NCBI GenBank assembly: GCA_022432975.1
Contig: CM039510.1
Coordinates: 30,058,412 to 30,122,411 of the forward strand
Reading direction: 5' to 3'
DNA from: Begonia masoniana
Taxonomy: Eukaryota; Streptophyta; Magnoliopsida; Cucurbitales; Begoniaceae
Length of the DNA: 64,000 nt
Each line of letters opens with the position of its first letter. Within the stretch, counting starts at the first letter, position 1. Both the position numbers and the translations under genes were made by a program. This document shows positions 1-9,261 of this stretch, piece after piece. The notes below the pieces were generated by a model, which saw only the letters and a list, made by a program, of their open reading frames with translations, did not search any database and was not told the DNA's origin.

Positions 1-702
1 CGCCTTTTGTTTTTATGCCTTTCAGTTTCTGTCTTTCGAGTTTTTAAGTATTCGGCTATGTGTTATCGTCCACGATAACTTCGCCGAGAGTCTGCCTGTT
101 ATTTTAAAAGTCAAAAGTCTGTCTTTGATTTTAAATGTCCACAGACTCATGTGTCCACTATTTTTGTCTTTTTGTGCAAATATCCACAGACTCCTACGTC
201 CACTATTTTAGTCTTTTATTATAAACGTCCACGGAGTCCTGTGTCCACTGTTTTACCTCTGTTATTTTTAAAAGTCCACAGCCTCTGTTGTTTTAAATGT
301 CCACAACCCCCGATCGTCCACGGCTACTGTAGCCTTCCACAGTATGTCTTCCAGTTTACGTTTTTCCCATTTTTATTCTGTTTATTCCCCCCAGTCGTCC
401 ATTTATGTTCCCTGTTTTTCCTAGTTTCTTCTGTTATTCACTCCTGTAACCTAGTTTTAAATGAGTTCTCGTTCTCTCTCTGTAAAGTATTTTTCTTTTA
501 GGGTTTTTCTATGTTTCTTCATGTTGTCTTCTGTCGTATATTTCTATAGCCTAAATATTAATATGTCTTCTGTCTTTCGGTTATGTTTTCTGTTAAAGTT
601 TTAAAAGTAAAGTTCAAAAAAAAAATATGTCATGTTTTAAAATGTCCAGAGTGATGGCTTGGCTCTCGGATCCCGATCGGGACCGGGTTTCGGGCTATCA
701 CA
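1..702 (+). mobile_element. 3' portion of a long LTR, family E
   Basis: The last ~100 bases (poly-A stretch, ATATGTC, AAAATGTCC, GATGGCT, GATCGGG and a terminal TATCACA) match the end of the complete LTR at 55922-59277 and the reverse complement of the LTR at 10779-13156. The start lies outside the window. No primer-binding site follows; the LTR is directly abutted by a small TIR element at 705, so the internal region has been lost or displaced. Short reading frames here are repeats, not genes. Orientation is well supported; whether it was a solo LTR cannot be seen. Confidence 0.75.
137..262 (+). repeat. ~45-bp degenerate tandem repeat in LTR tail
   Basis: Three diverged units share GTCCACAGACTC...GTCCACTATTTT and begin near 137, 181 and 226. 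The same position in related LTRs holds other tandem repeats (11080-11440 on the minus strand, 57743-59083), so this is a repeat-prone segment just inside the LTR 3' end. Confidence 0.6.
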
Positions 703-704
703 AC

Positions 705-1162
705 TGTAACGACCCACGTCCCGAACCACGTACCCTGGCCCAGGCCCGTACACCTGGCACCGAGGCCCCGGCCCAAGCCCGTACACTTGGCACCGAGTTA
801 CGTGTCCAGCCACGTGTCCGCTACTCACAGAACTTCCCTCTCCCTGCAGAGGAATTTTACCTTCCCCCCCACTCGAACCCAGGACCTCAGGGTTAAGTAC
901 CTGGGCTACAAGTGAGGAGTACCACTTGAGCTACTAGCCCAAGTGGTACTCCTCACTTGTAGCCCAGGTACTTAACCCTGAGGTCCTGGGTTCGAGTGGG
1001 GGGGAAGGTAAAATTCCTCTGCAGGGAGAGGGAAGTTCTGTGAGTAGCGGACACGTGGCTGGACACGTAACTCGGTGCCAAGTGTACGGGCTTGGGCCGG
1101 GGCCTCGGTGCCAGGTGTACGGGCCTGGGCGGGGTACGTGGTTCGGGACGTGGGTCGTTACA
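705..1162. mobile_element. Near-perfect 458-bp palindrome of two tRNA-like TIR elements
   Basis: Two ~224-base arms (705-928 and 940-1162) are reverse complements with only one or two visible mismatches around an 11-base spacer. The ends read TGTAACGACCC and GGGTCGTTACA. Each arm contains a tRNA-like pol III promoter: A-box-like TAGCCCAAGTGGT (935-947 in the right arm) and B-box-like GGTTCGAGT (989-997), mirrored in the left arm. Seen: palindrome and boxes. Inferred: a non-autonomous small element, either a SINE head-to-head dimer or a TIR element with a tRNA-like core. The terminal GGGTCGTTACA is the same as the end of the A-type LTR here (23782-23792). Confidence 0.7.
935..997 (+). promoter_or_regulatory. 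tRNA-like internal pol III promoter (A and B boxes)
   Basis: TAGCCCAAGTGGT resembles the A box and GGTTCGAGT the B box (GGTTCGANTCC), with starts about 54 bases apart. The sequence between does not make a convincing tRNA cloverleaf, so this is tRNA-derived or tRNA-like rather than a functional tRNA gene. Mirror copies lie at 871-933 and 1310-1372 on the minus strand. Confidence 0.5.
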
Positions 1163-1375
1163 ATAAAAGGCGCCTTTTTTGTAGAGACCCAGCCCAGCCC
1201 GCTGATGCACCGCCATCGACTGGGCCCAGCCCGATACGTATCGCCGTCAGCTGTTGGGCCTCACTCACGATCTTCCCTCCCCCTGAAGAGGGTTTTTGCC
1301 TTCCCCCCCACTCGAACCCAAGACCTCAGGGACTTAAGTCTGGGCTACAAGTGAGGAGTACCACTTGAGCTATCG
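1163..1375 (-). mobile_element. Third, diverged tRNA-like element copy
   Basis: Starts with the linker ATAAAAGGCGCCTTTTTT, then has the same body as the palindrome arms in minus orientation: B box complement ACTCGAACCC (1310-1319) and A box complement ACCACTTGAGCTA (1360-1372). Its outer part is more diverged. An equivalent linker (AAAAAAAGGCGTCTTTATT) separates two copies near 62432-62450. The right side abuts a truncated LTR at 1376, so this cluster sits at the truncation point. Confidence 0.6.
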
Positions 1376-1721
1376 AACCGACGCGAAAGTTACGCGCGTT
1401 CGAAGTTTCGGTTCGGTTTTTACCGAACCCAAATTAGGGTCCGAAATTGATAGGTTTATAGTAATTATCGATATAAAGGATGTATTGAACGTTATTGGAC
1501 GGAGTTAGAGTGAATTGCGAGAAATGTTAAATTTGTGAATTTTCGGGTTTTTAGGAAAACTCGTTAATTGTGATTTTAAACTATCGAGCGTTAATTGTTG
1601 TTTAAATACTTCGATTAGTTAGGTTAATATTTTAGGAAAATTCCTTAATTAAGGTTTTTGTTAAATTTGGACGTTTAGAAGTTTAAACTCGTTTTGACGA
1701 TAAACGTTGTAAATTGTTTAG

Positions 1722-1766
1722 GTGAACAGTGCTCGTGGACGGAGTTTGAGCTGCAACGGACACGAG
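1722..1766 (+). other. 45-nt mini-exon 2 of LTR leader (family V)
   Basis: Bounded by acceptor TTGTTTAG at 1721 and donor GTAAGT at 1767. Other LTR families have exons of 45-49 nt at the same place with the same flanking signals. Read with its last base as codon position 1 it is open and contains S-W-T-E, which recurs as S-W-T-E in V2 and P-W-T-K in V3. Splicing is inferred, not shown. Confidence 0.6.
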
Positions 1767-2709
1767 GTAAGTTCTCGTGATCTTCTCTGGCCGATTGGCC
1801 TACACCGTATGTCGAATGTCGTGTCGAGGAATTTTGGAGACGCACTTGTTTTATATTGCTTTGGTTGGGTAGCTAGGTTTATTTGTTTTATAGATTATGT
1901 TTTACAGTCTTTGATGGTATACAGTATTGCTTGTTTACTTTAAGATATGAATTGTTCATGCATCATGGTTAACGAAAAGAGAAATGAAAAAGGTGAACGA
2001 AAAGGTTAACGAAAAGGCTAACGAAAAGGATAACGAAAAGGTAAACGAAAAGGTAAACGAAAAGGTAAACGAAAAGGTGAACGAAAAGGTTAACGAAAAG
2101 GCTAACGAAAAGGATAACGAAAAGGTAAACGAAAAGATTAACGAAAAGGTTAACGAAAAGGTGAACGAAAAGGTAAACGAAAAGGTAAACGAAAAGGTGA
2201 ACGAAAAGGTTAACGAAAAGGCTAACGAAAAGGATAACGAAAAGGTAAACGAAAAGGTAAACGAAAAGGTAAACGAAAAGGTGAACGAAAAGGTTAACGA
2301 AAAGGCTAACGAAAAGGATAACGAAAAGGTAAACGAAAAGATAAACGAAAAGGTTAAAGAAAAGGTAATTGAAAAGTTTAACGAAAAGGTTAACGAAAAG
2401 GATAACGAAAAGGATAACGAAAAGGTAAACGAAAAGGTTAACGAAAAGGTTAACGAAAAGGTAAACGAAAAGGTAAACGAAAAGGTAAACGAAAAGGTAA
2501 ATGAAAAGGTTAACGAAAAGGATAACGAAAAGGATAACGAAAAGGTAAACGAAAAGGTTAACAAAAAGGTAAACGAAAAGGTGAACGAAAGGTTAACGAA
2601 AAAGTAAAACGATAGTATGGTTTATGAACAGCATATGCATAGCACGCATTTTCATTTACGTAGAGCTTGCTGAGATTTTTATCTCATAGTGTGTTTATGT
2701 ACGGTGTAG
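1767..2709 (+). other. Predicted LTR intron 2 (family V)
   Basis: Begins GTAAGTTCTCG and ends ACGGTGTAG. The stem GGCC-GATT-GGCC followed by TACACC lies at 1789-1800, 22 nt after the donor start. Most of the length is a 12-bp minisatellite, which makes this intron (943 nt) longer than the 578-703 nt equivalents in other uninterrupted families. Near the acceptor, TTGCTGAGATTTTTATCTCA resembles the branch/acceptor region of related introns. Confidence 0.6.
1980..2608 (+). repeat. 12-bp minisatellite reading (V-N-E-K)n
   Basis: About 52 units of a 12-mer of the type GTAAACGAAAAG with few variants (GTG, GTT, GCT or GAT at the start). Because 12 is a multiple of three, it gives long open frames on both strands: V/A/D-N-E-K repeats forward, T-F-S-x reverse. 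The second LTR has the same array with a 12-bp and a 1-bp loss that breaks the frame. There is no reason to call a protein; it lies inside a predicted intron. Confidence 0.9.
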
Positions 2710-2765
2710 GTGATCTAGTTATCGAAGAACCAGGTGAGGATGAGATTCCTCCTCCTGAGACATGA
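2710..2765 (+). other. Exon 3 reading segment of the LTR leader (family V)
   Basis: Begins after acceptor GGTGTAG; the frame continuing from exon 2 (phase 1) gives G-D-L and ends G-E-D-E-I-P-P-P-E-T before TGA at 2763. Families V2 (41628) and V3 (46117, minus) encode the same G-E/S-E-D-E-I-P-P-P-E ending, with changes mostly at third codon positions. No upstream in-frame AUG is visible in the spliced V leader, so translation is not established. Confidence 0.5.
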
Positions 2766-3313
2766 TACAGTTGACGACGGATGGACGCGGGGGTGTGTTG
2801 GCGCAGTCGAGGCGTATTTGACCCGTGGGACTCATGGTTAGGTATTTTGATAGTTTTGGGAATTGTCAGGATGAATGATGTATAGATTTTGACAGATTTT
2901 GGATGTTTTGGGCTGATGGCTGTATATACATTATAGGATGTTTGGTTCTGACAGATGATAGGTTATAATTATTGATGGTTGTATAGAAACATTTTAGGGT
3001 GTTTGATTCTGGTAGTTGATAGGTTGATATTTTAATGTTCTGAACGTTTTGGAAACCTATTGTTATAAACTGTTTTGGTGATTTTGAAACAGGAGGATAT
3101 GTTAAACTTTTAAACGGAACCACGCAGTTTATTTTCTTGAAAACGTGTTTGTTTAAGTAATTGTTTTGTATTTGTTTTTAAAGGTTTTATTCAATTGATT
3201 TTAAATTGTTTTCAAATTGTTTTCCGCATAAATGCTAAGGATAAAGGAAAATGAAAAATTTGTACGGTAAAATAAGGGTAAATAAGGGTACAGTATTAGG
3301 GTCGTGACAGCTA

Positions 3314-3325
3314 TGGTATCAGAGC
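3314..3325 (+). other. Primer-binding site, element V
   Basis: TGGTATCAGAGC, the standard plant complement to initiator methionine tRNA 3' end, four bases after the 5' LTR. Confidence 0.9.
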
Positions 3326-3396
3326 CCCCGGGTTTTAAAATCGGTTCTGTAGACTGCTCGACTGCACAGCCACTACGCGGACATTCTTCATCAACT

Positions 3397-3461
3397 GTAA
3401 GTATGTTTATAGCTTTATTTGATTTCTAGTTTCTTAGAATATTTGTTTAACTTTTATATAG
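3397..3461 (+). other. Possible short leader intron before gag
   Basis: CAACT is followed by donor GTAAGTAT at 3397, and TTATATAG ends at 3461, just before gag. Equivalent 72-73 nt spans occur in element C (16584-16656) and element E (10690-10619 minus), and the donor is mutated to ATAAATG in element A. 65 nt is near the lower size limit for plant introns. Confidence 0.3.
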
Positions 3462-3474
3462 GAGTTTTATAAGT

Positions 3475-4614
3475 ATGGTGCGTCGAGGAAATGACCGAGA
3501 CGACCGAGATGATACGATTGATACCCTTAAGGACTTTATTGCCCAACAGTCTCAGCATATGGAGAGACAAGCTCAGCAGATGGAGAGGCAGTCTCAGCAA
3601 TTGGGTACCCTTATTGACCGTGAGGGTGCTAGAGCTCGGGAGACCACGACTTCTGGTAATCGTGGTATGGAGAGATTCCAAAAGCTTCAACCTCCTATAT
3701 TCAATGGACAGTCTACGGATCCTTCTTCAGCTGAGGAGTGGATACGTACTATGGAGGATATGCTAGCGTATGCAAGCATCGAGGACGGAGAGAAGGTGGC
3801 GTTGGTGAGTTACCACCTAGCCTTAGATGCCAGATTCTGGTGGGACACAGTGAAGACAACCACCGATGTGACTGTTATGGGCTGGGAGAGATTCAGGACA
3901 TTGTTTTACGATAAATATTTCAGTCATACCGTACGTGAGGCGAAGATGGTTGAGTTTATGCAGTTATGGCAGATTGGTTCTATTGCCGAGTATGTGAGGA
4001 AGTTTGAAGCACTGTCCCGATTTGTGCCACGTCAGGTCAGCATAAATGAAGACAAGGTACGCAGATTTTTACAGGGACTTAATCAGGAATTTCGGATGCG
4101 TCTTACGATATCTGGGGTACGGAATGTATCCTATGACGAGATTGTGGCCAGGGCACTTGAGATTGAGGCCGTTGATCAGAGTTATGTCAAACCGAGGGAG
4201 CCAGCTAAGGGCTTCTTCCGCGAGATACAGCCTCGACCTCAAAACAGAGACTGGCAGCCACAAGGACAACAGCAGCAACAACAAAGAGATGTTAAAAGGC
4301 CGTATGTGGGAAACAATGACCAAGGCAAAGGAAAACAAGTGCAAGGAGCTACTCAAAAGCCCCTGTGTCCTATATGTCAGAAAGAGCACTTCGGTGATTG
4401 CAGAATGGGCACGGATAGGTGCTATAGATGCGGTGGTGCGGGCAATTTTGTCAGGGATTGCTCTCTACTGGGCCATGGCCCACAGGGTGGTGACCAGAAA
4501 AGGGTTACTCCGAGAGTTTTTGCGTTTATAGAGCCCAGTGATGTTGATGATGTGGGCCAGCCTTCTCTAATTGCAGGTACTGTTTTAATTACTTGTGTGG
4601 CAATATTTGCATGA
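3475..4614 (+). CDS. gag: Gag polyprotein of gag-only element V
   Basis: A 379-residue open frame starting MVRRGN, the family start also seen as MVRG in elements A, C and E. Residues ~60-210 match the Ty3/gypsy retrotransposon Gag domain (AEEWI, FWWDTV, YF at the usual positions), followed by a Q-rich linker (~260-290) and a CCHC-like knuckle around 319-333. The knuckle reads C-Y-R-C-x4-N-x4-C, so the zinc-binding His is Asn; other copies here keep His. The frame runs ~14 residues towards the protease region (homologous to VITGTIMIC in element A) and stops right before the D-T-G-A active site. No protease or pol follows. It would assemble particles in the cytoplasm and depend on enzymes from another element. 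Confidence 0.85.
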   Translation: MVRRGNDRDDRDDTIDTLKDFIAQQSQHMERQAQQMERQSQQLGTLIDREGARARETTTSGNRGMERFQKLQPPIFNGQSTDPSSAEEWIRTMEDMLAYASIEDGEKVALVSYHLALDARFWWDTVKTTTDVTVMGWERFRTLFYDKYFSHTVREAKMVEFMQLWQIGSIAEYVRKFEALSRFVPRQVSINEDKVRRFLQGLNQEFRMRLTISGVRNVSYDEIVARALEIEAVDQSYVKPREPAKGFFREIQPRPQNRDWQPQGQQQQQQRDVKRPYVGNNDQGKGKQVQGATQKPLCPICQKEHFGDCRMGTDRCYRCGGAGNFVRDCSLLGHGPQGGDQKRVTPRVFAFIEPSDVDDVGQPSLIAGTVLITCVAIFA

Positions 4615-6311
4615 TAAAAAAAAATAATATATATATATATATGTAGTAATAATATATGGGCTTGAAAATAGGGAGGTAAGAGAATAGTAGGTGGGTAAGA
4701 AGGGTCACTAGGCGAACCTCGACGGGAAGACAATAGGCTACAAATATGGAAATAAAGACCATATAGAAATAAAGTTATGCATTAATAGGATTAGTTTGAC
4801 TTAGCCAAGGAGTTTGGGCATTTAAGATTTGGTTACTGTTAGAGGAATACACTTTATGAAATATGGTTTTTATGTAGGTAGGGATTCTGTCTAATTGACA
4901 ACCCCCCCTGGAAGTGTTGAAAATACGACTAATCAAGAAGGATGAAGGTTAGATATAAACCTATTAGTGAAAGGTGAAGTAGATTGTTGGAATAAATGAG
5001 AGGTTAAGTTAGAAGCGTAGATTGCCGTTTAAAGGTCTGCAAATTAAGAAATTTGCGATTTATAGAATAAAGAGAGTGAGAATTATCACCGAAACTATCT
5101 AAGTAAGCTTGGAAGTAAGGTTAAGTTAGCAAATTTCTAGAGATCGGCTCGTGTTTGGCAAGTCAAGGCCAAGTAATGCATAAGTGGTTTAAGTTAGAAT
5201 GACTAGTTTAGAACGCATCAATGAGGAGACTTTGAGACTTGATGTTGCTTGGAGTTGATGGAGACTTAAGTTAAGACAAAGGACTATAGTAGAAGTAGTA
5301 TGAGTAGATTAGTAAAGGCGTAACTACATAATTCACTGAGGTAGTCTAGAACATATGATGTTTACAACATCTTAGTTACAAGGAGACCTGAATCAATCCT
5401 AAGCAAGTAGTAACTTTAGCCCAGGATTAACTCATCGAAACCTCGGAGTGATATCAACGAGATGGTTTGTGAGAGTTAGAGATTTGAATTCTAGTGAAGA
5501 TTGTTATTAGGACCTGGTGCCAGAGGATGTGTACCTTTTATAGTCAACCCAGGTGACGTCAGCAAGTGGATGGTATTTCGAGGATTGAGCACAAAGGAGA
5601 ATGTTAAGGGAAACCAGTTGATGAATTAGTGAGTTGAACATTTTGGTGACTAATTTTAGACCAACGTGTGCTCAAGTCGTCAAGTGACGGGTACATAATT
5701 AGGGATTGTATAATTGAAAGTTTAGAGATTTGGTAAGATTTGATGCGTAAATTGAAAATGAAGGCTATGATTAGGAAGTTAAAGTGGAAACTCGGTTGGT
5801 GTGTATCCCGATTGTGGGTAGGATTGAGGGAATTTCGTTGAGATATGGGTTACAGCCCAGAAATTGGATGAAATTGTAGGCATTCAATTTGACTGGCACT
5901 AGAAAGCTTGGGTGTAATTCTGACCTGATGAGACAGCGGGAGAAAGACGTCGATAAAGTGTGAGTTTTGAAGTTAGTATTATTAAGAAATTTTAATCTGC
6001 GAATGATTAAGTGAAAGTTGAAAGTTGGTACATGTGCATGAAGTAAGATGACAAATATGTTGTCGGGTTAATTGATAGAGATTTGAGAGTTTGGGTTATG
6101 CTTAGTATGTGAAAGAAGACGGGTACGATCAAATCGAAAGTAGTGAATACAAATTTAGGCCAATGTTGGAGAATATAGTAGGATGTTGGTTTATAACCAC
6201 GAAGGAGGACCATAAGTACAGACGATTAACCGAAGTAAAATATCGCGAGACAAGAAACGTTAATGTCAAGGACTATAAGCTATGGCAAATTTTGAGGACA
6301 AAATTCTAAAT
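4615..6311 (+). other. Non-coding internal region replacing pol
   Basis: About 1.7 kb between gag and the polypurine tract. It opens with an (AT)-rich tract near 4628-4650 and contains no frame over ~70 codons and no D-T-G-A, F-x-D-D, HHCC or DDE-like motif. Its last bases, AATTTTGAGGACAAAATT, match the stretch that ends the pol region in the other Del/Tekay elements here (33391-33410 on the minus strand). So the 3' end of an ordinary internal region is kept while pol is gone. Origin of the filler is unknown. Confidence 0.75.
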
Positions 6312-6324
6312 AAGGAGGGTAGAA
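6312..6324 (+). other. Polypurine tract, element V
   Basis: AAGGAGGGTAGAA directly before the TGTAATATCC start of the 3' LTR; the plus-strand primer of reverse transcription. Confidence 0.85.
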
Positions 6325-6678
6325 TGTAATATCCGGCTCGTACGGATTATTGAGGATATTATTATTATATTATTGGATGGCATTTTTGTAAATATGTCAA
6401 ATCAGGTCCGTTTTACGAAAAGAAAGCGTCATGACGATCTTAACAATTAATAGGAATTTTAAAGAAATTTAGGGAATTTTCGGAATAATATCGATATATT
6501 CCGAGTAAATACGCTTTTCGTAATATAAAGGACGTTTTAATAAAAATAGTAAACGAGGTCCGTTTTGCGAACGGATAGTTTTGTTGGGACCCAGATAATA
6601 AGTTGGATTTATTGGCGAAATAAGAAATTTGAAAGGGGTTGAAAAGACGAGATGTAGTGATGTTTAATAAAATAGATG

Positions 6679-6702
6679 ATTATTATTATTATTATTATTA
6701 TT
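6679..6702 (+). repeat. (ATT)n microsatellite
   Basis: About eight ATT units followed by a poly-A run, in the promoter-proximal part of the V LTR. Confidence 0.85.
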
Positions 6703-6739
6703 AAAAAAAAAAAAAAGAAAAAAGAAGAAAACAAAACAA

Positions 6740-6768
6740 AACAACAGAATGCTTAGCATTCTGTTGTT
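6740..6768. other. Perfect 13-bp-arm inverted repeat
   Basis: AACAACAGAATGC and its complement flank a TTA loop. It lies between the A/T-rich promoter segment and the GC-rich putative exon 1, where it could fold at the start of a transcript. Confidence 0.6.
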
Positions 6769-7103
6769 CTTCGAATACCCGACGCCGAGAGAGACGAAGA
6801 GGAGGCGACGATCGACGAGCGCGACGATCACCGGCGATTCCGACCCTCTCCGACCAGACGCCGGCGACGAAGAGATTCCGGCCCCCTCCGCGCGCGAACC
6901 GCCTGGTATGGTTCGGTTTCCACTCTATTTCCGGTTCTGTCGTGGCCGACGGTGATGAGCCGGATTTGGCTCCGATCACCGGCCGATTTTGAGAGTTCTC
7001 GGCATGGGTTTGCCGACCCTTGGACCACCAATGGTCGCCGAGTTGTGAGGTGCCCGAATTGGGCGAAAAACAGCAAGCTCCGATTTAGGGAACTCCTGTT
7101 TTG

Positions 7104-8717
7104 GTGAGTGTAGCTTCGATTTTAGGTTAGATTATTCTAATTGAGGCTAATTATGGTCGATTGGTGAAGAAATTGATGAGAATTGATGAAAAACCGAAAA
7201 TGGTGAAATTCCCGGTTTAGGGCAGATTCGGGTTTTGCTGCAATTGACCTAGCTACGGTCGATTGTTTTAAAATTCCTTTTGGCAGGTTAAAATAGGTTA
7301 TTAGGGGAGCGCGTGGCCGCTGGAATCGTTCGATTCCGATAACCGACGCGAAAGTTACGCGCGTTCGAAGTTTCGGGTCGGTTTTTACCGAACCCAAATT
7401 AGGGTCCGAAATTGATAGGTTTATAGTAATTATCGATATAAAGGACGTATTGAACGTTATTGGACGGAGTTAGAGTGAATTGCGAGAAATGTTAAATTTG
7501 TGAATTTTCGGGTTTTTAGGAAAACTCGTTAATTGTGATTTTAAACTATCGAGCGTTAATTGTTGTTTAAATACTTCGATTAGTTAGGTTAATATTTTAG
7601 GAAAATTCCTTAATTAAGGTTTTTGTTAAATTTGGACGTTTAGAAGTTTAAACTCGTTTTAACGATAAACGTTGTAAATTGTTTAGGTGAACAGTGCTCG
7701 TGGACGGAGTTTGAGCTGCAACGGACACGAGGTAAGTTCTCGTGATCTTCTCTGGCCGATTGGCCTACACCGTATGTCGAATGTCGTGTCGAGGAATTTT
7801 GGAGACGCACTTGTTTTATATTGCTTTGGTTGGGTAGCTAGGTTTATTTGTTTTATAGATTATGTTTCACAGTCTTTGATGGTATACAGTATTGCTTGTT
7901 TACTTTAAGATATGAATTGTTCATGCATCATGGTTAACGAAAAGAGAAATGAAAAAGGTGAACGAAAAGGTTAACGAAAAGGCTAACGAAAAGGATAACG
8001 AAAAGGTAAACGAAAAGGTAAACGAAAAGGTAAACGAAAAGGTGAACGAAAAGGTTAACGAAAAGGCTAACGAAAAGGATAACGAAAAGGTAAACGAAAA
8101 GATTAACGAAAAGGTTAACGAAAAGGTGAACGAAAAGGTAAACGAAAAGGTAAACGAAAAGGTGAACGAAAAGGTTAACGAAAAGGCTAACGAAAAGGAT
8201 AACGAAAAGGTAAACGAAAAGGTAAACGAAAAGGTGAACGAAAAGGTTAACGAAAAGGCTAACGAAAAGGATAACGAAAAGGTAAACGAAAAGATAAACG
8301 AAAAGGTTAAAGAAAAGGTAATTGAAAAGTTTAACGAAAAGGTTAACGAAAAGGATAACGAAAAGGATAACGAAAAGGCAAACGAAAAGGTTAACGAAAA
8401 GGTTAACGAAAAGGTAAACGAAAAGGTAAACGAAAGGTAAACGAAAGGGTAAATGAAAAGGTTAACGAAAAGGATAACGAAAAGGATAACGAAAAGGTAA
8501 ACGAAAAGGTTAACAAAAAGGTAAACGAAAAGGTGAACGAAAGGTTAACGAAAAAGTAAAACGATAGTATGGTTTATGAACAGCATATGCATAGCACGCA
8601 TTTTCATTTACGTAGAGCTTGCTGAGATTTTTATCTCATAGTGTGTTTATGTACGGTGTAGGTGATCTAGTTATCGAAGAACCAGGTGAGGATGAGATTC
8701 CTCCTCCTGAGACATGA
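7104..8717 (+). other. Spliced-leader module in the V 3' LTR
   Basis: Donor GTGAGT (7104), acceptor TTGTTTAG (ends 7686), mini-exon 2 (7687-7731, 45 nt), donor GTAAGT (7732), GGCC-GATT-GGCC (7754-7765), acceptor GGTGTAG (ends 8661) and exon 3 to TGA (8662-8717). Introns are predicted from signals and from repetition of the layout in nine other LTR types. Confidence 0.55.
7945..8562 (+). repeat. 12-bp (V-N-E-K)n minisatellite, second copy
   Basis: Same array as at 1980-2608 but shorter by 13 bases overall: one 12-bp unit and one base near 8428. The net loss shows that the array changes faster than its flanks. Confidence 0.9.
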
Positions 8718-9261
8718 TACAGTTGACGACGGATGGACGCGGGGGTGTGTTGGCGAAGTCGAGGCGTATTTGACCCGTGGGACTCATGGTTAGGTATTTT
8801 GATAGTTTTGGGAATTGTCAGGATGAATGATGTATAGATTTTGACAGATTTTGGATGTTTTGGGCTGATGGCTGTATATACATTATAGGATGTTTGGTTC
8901 TGACAGATGATAGGTTATAATTATTGATGGTTGTATAGAAACATTTTAGGGTGTTTGATTCTGGTAGTTGATAGGTTGATATTTTAATGTTCTGAACGTT
9001 TTGGAAACCTGTTGTTATAAACTGTTTTGGTGATTTTGAAACAGGAGGATATGTTAAACTTTTAAACGGAACCACGCAGTTTATTTTCTTGAAAACGTGT
9101 TTGTTTAAGTAATTGTTTTGTATTTGTTTTTAAAGGTTTTATTCAATTGATTTTAAATTGTTTTCAAATTGTTTTCCGCATAAATGCTAAGGATAAAGGA
9201 AAATGAAAAATTTGTACGGTAAAATAAGGGTAAATAAGGGTACAGTATTAGGGTCGTGACA

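Larger units (their letters stand above)
1376..3309 (+). mobile_element. 5' LTR of gag-only element V, 5'-truncated
   Basis: Bases 1376-3309 correspond to 7341-9261 of the 3' LTR. By eye I count six substitutions outside the repeat array in about 1.3 kb, so the insertion is young. The first ~1.0 kb of the LTR (equivalent to 6325-7340) is missing and replaced by tRNA-like elements. It ends GGGTCGTGACA and is followed by a primer-binding site. It contains the end of intron 1, mini-exon 2, a repeat-filled intron 2 and exon 3 of the shared leader module. Confidence 0.85.
6325..9261 (+). mobile_element. Complete 3' LTR of element V (2937 bp)
   Basis: Runs TGTAATATCC to GGGTCGTGACA. It includes an (ATT)n tract, a 13-bp-arm hairpin, a GC-rich exon-1-like segment (6770-7103), intron 1 (7104-7686, donor GTGAGT), mini-exon 2 (7687-7731), the GGCC stem (7754-7765), intron 2 with the 12-bp array, and exon 3 (8662-8717). 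The right flank is the interrupted minus-strand element E at 9262. The expected partner target duplication is lost with the 5' truncation. The start TGTAATATCCGGCT is shared with LTRs at 40035 and 47862 (minus). Confidence 0.9.

Noticed and set aside
151..501. 116-residue frame
   Set aside because: Low-complexity translation of LTR tail repeats; the same happens at 10930-11433 on the minus strand in a related LTR.
935..1010. Functional tRNA gene
   Set aside because: A- and B-box-like motifs are present but no acceptor stem or anticodon arm can be folded convincingly.
1984..2607. 207-residue open frame of V-N-E-K repeats
   Set aside because: A by-product of a 12-bp tandem repeat; open on both strands, inside a predicted intron, and frameshifted in the second LTR.
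6955..8717. ATG at 6955 as start of the spliced LTR frame in family V
   Set aside because: Traced codon by codon, it is not in frame with exon 2; the correct frame has a TGA in exon 1 and no ATG after it.
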